A stretch of DNA of 64,000 bases, from assembly GCA_035610365.1 (NCBI GenBank), contig CM069432.1, positions 221,238,532 through 221,302,531 on the forward strand, read 5' to 3'. The position numbers were made by a program, and so were the translations under genes. Positions within the stretch are counted from its first letter, which is position 1. Every line of letters starts with the position of its first letter. Below the pieces are notes generated by a model. It was not told the DNA's origin. It saw only the letters and a list, made by a program, of their open reading frames with translations, and made no database searches. Source of the DNA: Aquatica leii (Eukaryota; Arthropoda; Insecta; Coleoptera; Lampyridae). Of this stretch, positions 55,788 through 64,000 are shown piece after piece.

Positions 55788-57392
55788 TATCAAAAAAGTT
55801 TTACACAAAAGTTTTAAGGTTCTTCAATGTCTACTAGACAGTAATAATTTTTACTATACAAATTTGGTCATAATGGCGTGGCACACCAAAAATGTTTTTC
55901 AATGGAACACCCTGTATATTATTTGATATTTTAAATATATTGACTTAAGAACAATAATTAATGAAATGACAAATTTCTTTTGAAAACAGTCTGTCGTTCT
56001 GAAAAGAACCGATTGCGATGTTTGTTTGGAATCCTATTTTATTAAGATGCTGAAAACGAAATTCTCTAAATAGTTTATCAAAGTACCTTAGAAACGAAGC
56101 ATTGTTCTTTTGTTTTAAAATGGTACCATACCAACGAATGTCAAACATTCATTTAGTGTCAACAGTGTTTGTGCAAAATGGCAAGTTTGAGTGAAACCGA
56201 ACGTTTCAAAATTTTTATGATGATAGGATATGCTGATAAAACACTTAGCTTTGCTCAAGTGGTGATTATGTTCAATGAGTTGCATTCTGACCGGAAATCA
56301 ATCTCCAAATCCACAGTTTTGAAATCTTTGCATCGTTTTCACGAAACTGGCTGTGTCAAAGATAGATCTAGAACTGGAAGGCCTGTAACCGTCACAAATG
56401 AAAAAAAATGCTTTGAATACAGTATGATGTGGTGAAGAATCAAAAGATTGCGAAACGGAAAAATTCCGTCCATATAAAATTTATCTATTGCAAGAACGCA
56501 ATGAAATCGATTTTGATCGTAGCATCGAGTTCTGTGAAGTTATTATGGAGAAATTGCGCCAAAATTTTAACTTTGCCAACTACATTTTGTTTTCCGACAA
56601 ATCTACATTTTGTTTGAATAGACAAGGAAACGAAGATACTGGTCAGACCAGAACCCACATTGGATAGAACAAGTTCACACCCAAAAACCGCAAAAAGTAA
56701 ATTATTGGTAGACATATCGTAGAACGATATTTCATAAACGGAAATTTAAAATCTGCTCGATATTTGGCACTTTTGCAAGAATCAATTGTTGCATACGTTA
56801 ATCGATTATTTCCGAACAATAAAGATCCAAATCTACTAGCGGCAGAAATGTAGTTTCAGCAGAATAGGGCACCCCCTTATTTTAGAATTGAGGTACGGGA
56901 ATATTTGAATCAAACCTTTCCTGACAGATGGATAAGGCGCCGGGGAACTATTAAATAGTCAGCTAGGTCTCCCGATATGACGCCACTTGACTTTTTTTTT
57001 GTGAAGTCATGTCAAAAATGTAATTTACAAAAATAGACCACGAAAAATCAAAGAGTTGCAAGCAAGGATAGTGCATAAAATTATATTTCTCAAAACGCTC
57101 TTCTAAATACAGTGCAACATTTTGTTCAGCGAATTCATTAATCAGGAGGTCAATGGTGAACACTTTAAGCATCTTATAAAAGAGGATCCCAAACGATCAT
57201 AACAAACATCGCAATCGGTTCTTTTCAGAGCGACAAAATGTTTTCAAAAGAAATTTGTCATTTAATTAATTAATGTTGTTCATTCAATAGATTTTAAAAC
57301 CATAGCGTTTGTTTTCAAAACTCCATTACCCGGAAACGATTGAATTTAGGTACATTATGCTTCTTACAAATTTTGCATAACTTTTTTTAGGT
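55788..57392 (+). mobile_element. Mariner-type transposon with very long inverted ends (broken)
   Basis: Left 55930-56052 and right 57167-57298 are inverted copies at high identity over more than 110 bp (shared word aaaagaaccgattgcgatgt). Weaker inversion continues out to about 55788 and 57392, where TA dinucleotides stand. Between them is a plus-strand mariner transposase relic. The right arm overlaps the coding end of the transposase, so the left arm is an inverted copy of that coding end. Confidence 0.8.
56169..57208 (+). pseudogene. Mariner-type transposase (broken)
   Basis: The N-terminal frame reads LSETERFKIFMMIGYADKTL and SISKSTVLKSLHRFHETG then KDRSRTGRP, a helix-turn-helix of the DUF4817 type seen in insect mariner relatives. 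Later frames give YWSDQNPHWIEQVHTQKPQK, REYLNQTFPDRW and SRSPDMTPLDFFF-like words from the DDE domain, and near the end GEHFKHLIKEDPKRS. Many stops and shifts. It would move by TA-targeted cut and paste if intact. Confidence 0.8.
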
Positions 57393-57629
57393 TAAATATG
57401 AGAGTAAACCAACTACTATATTGTCTATCTTATCTCATCATGTAAAAACAGTATCGGTCACAATTAGCAAAGGCGTTGACTAATAAGTTCTCGTTTCTAG
57501 TTTATACTAATTGTAAGTGACATAAAAATTAGAACGCTCAGTAATTATTTTTTCTTCATGTTTAATACGTTAGATACGTGAATAATTATAATTTGAATGG
57601 AATCGGGCACGTAGAAGCAAAGAAAAGTT

Positions 57630-58490
57630 AGTAATGAGTTGGGAATCCATGCCGCGTTGTGCACTCATTGACAAGTCTGGTCATACTCCTAATGAGATAA
57701 TCTTTTTCCTGAAGAGTTTTATTCCCTGCTACCTGTGCGGTGTCACAAAGTGCCGCTAGAGTCCATAGGAGATGGGGTAAAATTTTCAATTTCCTACTAA
57801 TAATGTGCCAGACATGCAGAATTAAAAGATCTGGAGATGTTAGTAACCAAGGCAGGAAATCAATTTGATTACGCTCAAAGTAGTTTAACGTACTTCTAGT
57901 TACATGTGACCTTGTTGGAACAATGCATTTTCAAGAGTCCTGATGTAAGGTAGAACATGTGTTTCCACCATGTAACATTGGGCGGTCATGTTGCCTCTGA
58001 TGAAGACCGAAGGTGACCTACTACCGAAAGCAATACCTACACTATAACTATCACGGTGCGATGCACATGTCTTTCCACGAAAAATAGAAGATCATGTCTT
58101 TTACCAAATCGCCTTCTCACGCGTTCCTGGCCATCATTCATAACCAAAAAGAATCGCGATTCAATCGCTAAACACTACCGTATTCCATTCCCATTGAATT
58201 TGTTATCTGCATAATTGTAGTTCGCATCCGAATAAACTATCCATGTTCTGCAAACCATTTATCTGCAATCGCCCTGTTAGATGTTTAGCGATCCTAAAAC
58301 GCCAAAAATCTGAAGCGGCGTTCTTGGACGGCGCGCTGTGCCTCTTGTTTTTCGTGTCCAGCCTTCCTAAAACCAACCGTGGTACTCAAACTCCTATTCG
58401 TCCTAGTGACAATCTCACTAAATGATAAACCAGCTTCACTGAAGAAAATTTGCTCTAAGCAATAGCAGTAACGGACCCCCCTCCGCAAAC
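57630..58490 (-). pseudogene. Tc1-like transposase (broken)
   Basis: Minus-strand frames give SEAGLSFSEIVTRTNRSLST, the Tc1 helix-turn-helix, then SRFFLVMNDGQERVRRRFGK (first catalytic region: DSRFxL), later FLPWLLTSPDLL (the family's LPWPSRSPDLN), and the C-terminal LIRSMTRLVNECTTRHGFPT. Order fits Tc1, length about 860 bp, with several stops and shifts. No inverted repeats were found around it. It lies beside, but is unrelated to, the mariner on its left. Confidence 0.75.
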
Positions 58491-58814
58491 ATCTTTGTAT
58501 GATTCATGTTTTTGTGTAATTCTTAAATTTTGAAACATGATTATGTTTGCTTTGGTAGCTAAAATGTTATTAACACAAAAGGAATTTATGTTTTAAGGAT
58601 ATCATACTTCAAAACGATCATATTGGACAGGGGTTGTACAAATTCAAGGTCACAAAAACATACCCCAGACTACTTACAAATACAATATTTACGTCTACTG
58701 GAAGCGCGTCTTATAAGAATCACATTAGAAATAACAATTTTTATTCCAGTATCTGGCGATTCCACTAAAGGGCGATAATATTTGTTCATTACTTTATCAG
58801 GCAATCTATTGATG

Positions 58815-59175
58815 ACAATAAATATTAACTGTAAATAGCTATAAACGACGGAAAATACGTTGATATTAAGCTATAATGGGCGTCAATGCAATTGTGGGAA
58901 CAACGTTAGAGTGTATCTCCTACTACTGATGAGCCCCAAAAGGGCGAAGCAACTGTCTAGTAGTTCACTCTAGTGGCGTTTGCACAATTGCATTGACATT
59001 GCTTATCCCCTTTTACGTTGTGGTTTTATCCAGACGAATTATTGAAAGCTGATTTTGAATTTCGCGGGGTGTTAAACTAATTCAACGTATTTTCCGTCGT
59101 TTATAGCTATTTACAGTTAACTATAGACACATAGTAAAATTATACTATGAGATGGCTCTGCCATCAAACACTTTT
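58815..59175 (+). mobile_element. Hammerhead-bearing foldback repeat, copy 2 (best preserved)
   Basis: Nested inverted repeats: a 39-bp outer pair identical in both arms (58825-58863 and 59082-59120), a 15-bp inner pair GTCAATGCAATTGTG (58882-58896 and 58983-58997), and the ribozyme stem I pairs. A 7-bp hairpin (59130-59149) and the hairpin GATGGC-TCT-GCCATC (59151-59165) follow on the right. The same parts in the same order are present in copy 1 at 28.0 kb, diverged. Likely a Penelope-like or retrozyme-like fragment; no protein is encoded. Confidence 0.8.
58907..58972 (+). ncRNA. Hammerhead ribozyme, type I (copy 2)
   Basis: Core CTGATGA at 58926-58932 and GAA at 58946-58948. Stem II GCCC/GGGC closes a CAAAA loop. 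Stem III is GCA/TGT with a 2-base loop; position 15.1 is G, giving a G-U pair in place of the usual A-U. C17 is at 58957, so cleavage would fall between 58957 and 58958. Stem I is formed by CTACTA/TAGTAG (perfect, adjacent to the core) and TAGAGTG/CACTCTA (perfect, 7 bp) separated by an internal loop, as in natural type I ribozymes with loop contacts. Confidence 0.8.
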
Positions 59176-59289
59176 GAATAAATATTAAGTAATAATTGTT
59201 AAAAAATCTGTTATTTTACGTTGAATGAAAGCACCATGCAAAAACAAACTGACTAAAATAGTAACAAGTAAAATAATGTTTATATGTGA

Positions 59290-61830
59290 GTTTTGTGAAG
59301 TTGTTTTCAAACATATTTTCGATTGATACACATTTTTTGAAGCCATTGAAAATCACTAAAAATTGATCAACATGGTAAGTCTAGTTTGTTTCTGTTTCCA
59401 TTGTTTGAAACGTGTCGTATAATTGTTCGTATTCATCATAAACGTTTATTTATTGTAGAAAAAAAAACTGCAGAAAAAAAGCAATTAGCTACAAACAGTA
59501 TTGATTCTTATTTCATTAAGAATATAAAAGTTGTTACTGACTCTGTTCCCAGATATTTACATTCAACTTCCACCGATGAGCCAGAACAGCAAACAGATTA
59601 TGTTCCAGATATTGCTGGCGTTGAACCGGATAATCTGAATATGGGTAACGCAAAAGCAATTGTTGAAAAAGTTTAACCCGTCGGAAAATTTCAATGTGTT
59701 TCGTATGCATCTACACCCATGACCGTTTCAGGGGCCCATTCAATAGTTTCCACGAATGATATCGGTGTAGTTATAACAAAAATCAATGACCTAGATGGTT
59801 TTATAAAATACAAATTACTTCAAACGCCGTAGAAGCCATTTGTCTGTTATTTATATACTCATTCAAGTCACAATAAAAAGGGAAAATTGATCGCCGATAT
59901 TTCAACAGTCACTATTTAAATGAATCCAACAGGCTTGCATTATCAGACATTGATAAAGAGTTGTACTGCAAATACTGTGGACTTTTTGCAAGTGATGCAA
60001 GTGGTTGCCATTCAAATTTTTTAAAACACCATTAACATCTTTTGCGCAATTGGGCGGCAAGGATGGTGCACTTACAGTTCAATCCTCTAGGAATTATCAC
60101 CAAGAATCAGTGAGAAGGCGTTTGAATTTTATTATGACTTACGAAAATCCGACATAAATAATTAATCAAATTTCTTCTCAGTGTGTGGTTTAAGTTATGC
60201 AAAACAGGAACAGACTGCGCCCCATACACACATAGGTTCAGCAAGAGATAAAACGTTGGAAAAACATTTCGAAAATTCATCTTCCAAAGCCACATACATC
60301 ACCAAAAGACAGAAAATGAAATAAGCGGTTGGTGCCAAAAAGAAATTCAAGAGACATTGATGACTAGAGTCAAGGTCAGGTCAGGTGTTTATTTTGTCAT
60401 TTTTTGTGACACTATGGATATAAACCATATCGAGCAGCTTAGTCTGAGTGTGCGTTATGTTCACGAAAAAAAAATAAAGGAGGATTTTCTAACAATTGTA
60501 GATGCTTACAAATCTATACCTGATGGTTATTTAGAAAATCAAGGGAAGCGTCTGACTGGAAAAGCATTAGCAGATATAAAAGGAAAAGATCAAGAAATTA
60601 TTAAAATTTGTCGAAACGCCATGTTTTAACTATTCACTTAATAATTCGCGAAATTTCAAATCTTTACATGGGTTGTGTTAAACGCATTAGTGCAAAAAAC
60701 ACGATGCTGTTATGCAGTTTCAGTAATGTCACCAGCGATTTATCGAAACCCTTGAAAAAATTTCTGACTGAAAAGATACCACGACATCAATGCAGAATTT
60801 TTAGTGTAAACAGTTTGTTTGAGCAATGTACTTTCCATAACCCAACATTTAAGTTTGTACTTGCAAACACCGTATGTTGATCTGAAAAACGCTAGTGCCG
60901 CATTAAAACACACTTTGAATGTTCTCGAAAAAATGAGCTATTTTGTAAAGCATTAAACCTGGCCAATGAATTAGGAACAAATATATCGTTACCGCTACTT
61001 GCAGTCCGTCAAATAAATCGTGCGATTTTCCCTTCTACTTCTCCGGAAGAATATTATTGTCGAGAAATGTTTGTACCATTGCTCGACAATATTGTAAATG
61101 ATCTGCGAGAACGATTGCCTTCAGTGATACTCGATTAAAGATGTTTGAAAACAGGTATGGCTAAACATGTTCAGTCTCTAGGTGTTCGTAATTAAAGTTT
61201 ATTTTTTCCATTTATTCTTTAGTTACTCAAAATGGGTTAATTATATTATATTATTTTATTTTTATTTTTTTATATAGATTCTCAAAACCTTCCCATTAAT
61301 ATATTTAATTTTAATTTTTATATTTTAATAAACGCTACATGTTTCGACAGATTGTCATCTTCAGGCGTATACTATAAAATGAAAAAATATAAAATCGAAT
61401 CTTAATTAAATATAAACTTACATTAGAATTGAAAAATCAAACTTCAAATATTACATAAACTTTAATTAAACTTTTCTTGGAAATGAAGCTACTAATTTTA
61501 TTAGCAAATATAAATTATTGGAAGAACATTGTAAAAGACAGTTTAACAATGAAGACTTAATACCAAAGTTTGCCACAGAGGTGCTCGATGACTGCAATAA
61601 ATATTTGTATCCAAATATTCGTATAGTTATCCAAATCCACTTCCACTTCCAGTTATTGTGGTTACTGCAGAACGAAATTTTTCGATTCTTCGTTGTCTAA
61701 AGACATGATTACGTTCGCAAATAGGAGAAAAAAGACTTACTGAACTTACACTTTTTCATCCGCACTATGACATACAAGTTGATGTCGAAAAAGTCGTTGA
61801 AGGATTTCCGAAGATGAACCGAAACTTGAT
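59290..61830 (+). pseudogene. hAT transposase of the ZMYM/TTF type (broken)
   Basis: Frames in order give the acidic N-terminus (YFIKNIKVVTDSVPRYLH), the TTF-type zinc region LSDIDKELYCKYCGLFASDA, LSLSVRYVHEKKIKEDFLTI (RNase H-like core start with its Asp in CDTMD), GKALADI, and ELGTNISLPLLAVRQINRAI with SPEEYYCREMFVPLLDNIVN. After an insert at about 61150-61500 the C-terminal dimerisation region resumes: LDDCNKYLYPNIRIVIQI and FHPHYDIQVDVEKV. The layout is the standard long hAT (ZMYM1/TTF) architecture; many stops mark a dead copy. Confidence 0.75.
61331..61364 (-). ncRNA. Hammerhead-like motif inside the hAT insert
   Basis: The minus strand reads CTGAAGATGACAATCTGTCG then AAACATG: CUGAAGA, one extra U, a 4-bp stem GACA/TGTC with a short loop, then GAAAC. 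It has the same form as the motif at 30710-30744. No clear stem I or stem III. It sits in AT-rich DNA inserted between the core and the C-terminal part of the hAT relic. Confidence 0.3.
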
Positions 61831-62106
61831 TTTGTTTTATCATTGAATAATAAATGTAAGAAGAAATGCAACTTAAGGGGCGATATCGTATCGACTGCTT
61901 GGATCGAGATATAGAGGTCGCCACGTTCGTATTGGATCGAGATTTTTCAGTTCTTGCGTGTCTGTCGACTTGTAAACTTCGGAATTGAATTGAAAGTTTT
62001 TCTTGGGTTAACATTGCGATACGATTTTTGAAATTCTGGTAGTAGTAATGTTTGTTTGAACTTTTGTTTAGTTTAAGTGTAAATATATTATTGATTTATT
62101 TTTAAA

Positions 62107-62312
62107 ATGGGAAAAGTTACAGATCACGGTTGTGTTTATATTAATTGTTAAAATATGTTAGAAAAACTGTGGAAATATAAACATTGCCACAATGGACTTG
62201 GAAGATTTAAAACAAAAGAAGATTTGTGAGAAGCATCTTCGTAGATAATGTATAACAACAAAAGGAAATTTTAAACACACTGCAGTTCTTGTTCTACACC
62301 TTCAATCAGGTA
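62107..62312 (+). pseudogene. Possible THAP-type zinc finger exon (decayed)
   Basis: The start MGKVTDHGCVYINC and, after frame changes, DLEDLKQKKICEKHLRR and NFKHTAVLVLHLQSG loosely match the C2CH spacing and the ICxxHF/AVP blocks of a THAP domain. A donor-like CAG-GTAAAT follows at 62309-62315. The match is weak and the frame has stops. Confidence 0.3.
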
Positions 62313-62315
62313 AAT

Positions 62316-63860
62316 ATTTTTAAATTTTTTTTTCTACCAAACGTTTAAAAATGGTTTAAATTAGCATCGGAGAATCTCCTTGTCCGGATTCTTCTTCTTC
62401 TTGTTGCACTTAATTGTACAATAACTTAAAATAATTACTGTAAATCAGTAGCTGAGATCGGTATTATTTTCTACGATCAATGATCGTAATCATGGTATTT
62501 AGAATTAATTAGTAATCGACTGCTGCTAAAAAGTCGCTCGTGTAAAGTTAGTCATAAATCTAGCCATAAACATTCGATTCTCGTTTTCCGGGATACAATA
62601 ACGTTTGGAGTATTGAAAATCAACATATCTAAGTATTTTTTAATATTGTTTCTAAACAATAAATTAATTAAAATTTATTCATATTTAGATTTAAAAAAAA
62701 TACATATTTACAAAAATTCACAGAAACTAGATACTACTGTGATGTTTTTTTCCGACATGACGTCCTATTTGAATTCTGATGCAAACTTACGAACAAATAG
62801 TTCAAAGCATTAATAAACAACATATTAAAAAATAAGTGTCGTTCTTTCGTAAATTAAATGTTTCTATTTGAAATTGACCCTGAAAAGATTGTTGAGTAAT
62901 TAGTAATAACTCGTGTTGATATTTGTCTCAAACAAGATTTATGTATTAAAAATAAATTTGCAATTCTTTTCAAATACGTATTGTCATTTGTAGTTAATGC
63001 TTATTGTTTTTAACTTCCTGTGTTTTTATGATTTACCTTGGTGTTTATATAAAGCTAGGTTTTTCCCTAAATGCTGAATGTGTGACACAAATTTTACAAA
63101 CGTTCTTTCCTAGAAGAGTTTTCTATTTCTCTTTGAAAAGAATGCATTGTTAAATTTCTGTAAACAAAAAAAATATAATTCAATGTTTAAATTCATGTTA
63201 CTTTTTTATTAAAAAATTTGTATGTGGTTTAAAATTCTTACGAGGAAAAGAGCAAAGGGGTTATTTACCTACAAAATTTTACGATTTTCCGTGAACTACC
63301 TGCATACTTAAAGTTTATTATACATTTATTAAAGTAAATATTATAGTGTTATATTAGTCTTATTTGTTTATGCGACAATTAAAAGTATTAATTTCTTTTC
63401 CACAACCGCAATTGTTATTTTATAAGCGATCAATGATTGCGATCGTTATTGTACAGACGCTCGATATCGCGATCATTATTTTGCATAATGATCGATTCAT
63501 CGTAATTGCATAATCGCTCTGGCCATTGCTTTAAATGTTTTTGTTGATGTTGGCATGTCGAATAAAAATATCGTTTTTGTAAATGTTAGGGCAGCATTTC
63601 TGTAGCACCTTGTCTAATAAATACTTAGTTTTTAAAAAATAAAAAATTATAAACAAATTTTTTTATGTTTATTTTAGCATGCTGAAAGCACTTCAATACA
63701 AATCCAACAATACATAAAATATTTTTACAATTGTTTAAAAAAAATCGCAAAAATTTTGAAAATACTAATACTAATTGCATTTTCAAAACTTTATTTTTAA
63801 AATACTAACAACTTAATTTTTTTTTTACTTTTTGGGCTTATTTAGTATATTTTTTTACAG
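62316..63860. other. Non-coding AT-rich stretch with a 10-bp hairpin
   Basis: No coding frames were recognised. CGATCATTAT/ATAATGATCG (63470-63494) is a perfect hairpin with a 5-base loop inside a cluster of GATCG words (63427-63500), which also occur near 62470. Confidence 0.45.
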
Positions 63861-63976
63861 AAGCTGTAATTGTTGATATGAACATCAACCTAAGATACTC
63901 AAATGTAGTAGTTTCTCAAACATATGGAATAAAACGTCGATTGTTATTTATTGATGACGATCGTGAAGACGAATAA
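63861..63976 (+). CDS. Possible terminal exon, cut by the window edge context
   Basis: Follows a strong acceptor (pyrimidine run then ttttttacag, ending 63860) and is open for 38 codons in the frame where the first two bases complete a split codon: AVIVDMNINLRYSNVVVSQT then YGIKRRLLFIDDDREDE and TAA at 63974-63976. A basic-acidic end of this form could be a host gene or a transposon. Upstream exons were not found. Confidence 0.35.
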
Positions 63977-64000
63977 ATTTATTCTTTCTACAGCACCAGT

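Overview
The window looks like intergenic, transposon-dominated DNA from an arthropod, most likely an insect. It is strongly AT-rich, has no dense genes and no bacterial operons, and shows short introns of about 50-60 bp with GTAAGT/GTGAGT donors. Its content is Ty3/Gypsy, BEL/Pao, Ty1/Copia, an APE-type LINE, Tc1/mariner, hAT and PIF/Harbinger elements, plus satellites. I cannot name the species or order from this alone.

Layout. 1.2-1.9 kb: one piece of a composite tandem-repeat element. 2.5-6.9 kb: a decayed Ty3/Gypsy element on the minus strand with a tRNA-Trp-like primer site; its integrase is interrupted by a GC-rich minisatellite. 9.36-9.88 kb: the 3' end of a probable small multi-pass membrane-protein gene, with a 59-bp intron and an AATAAA overlapping the stop. 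10.6-14.8 kb: a purine-rich APE-type LINE bounded by a 13-bp target-site duplication. 14.9-20.3 kb: a decayed 5'-truncated BEL/Pao element with a pol order typical of the family and an env-like tail. 20.5-23.3 kb: a second Gypsy-type element. 23.4-25.0 kb: three tandem ~457-bp units with tRNA-like B-box motifs, with a head and a tail. 25.6-26.1 kb: a small two-exon gene model ending in AATAAA.

26-36.6 kb is mostly empty AT-rich DNA with a hammerhead-ribozyme foldback at 28 kb, a related-looking foldback at 30.6 kb, a 156-bp MITE and a hAT-like non-autonomous element. 35.6-43.3 kb is a ~526-bp satellite array, split by a Copia element (36598-41206) with intact LTRs and a 5-bp target duplication. 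43-50 kb is empty apart from a palindrome and microsatellites. 50-63.9 kb holds a mariner foldback, a PIF/Harbinger transposase relic with introns and a convergent DNA-binding-type ORF, a second composite satellite cluster, a mariner with very long inverted repeats, a Tc1-like relic, a second and better hammerhead-ribozyme foldback (58.8-59.2 kb), a hAT relic, a possible THAP-type exon and a terminal exon at the right edge.

The most interesting structure is the family of foldback repeats that place a hammerhead or hammerhead-like core between inverted arms. The best copy (58825-59120) has nested perfect inverted repeats, a perfect stem I and a conserved catalytic core. Nearly all transposon coding regions are broken. 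The only plausible host genes are short and partial.
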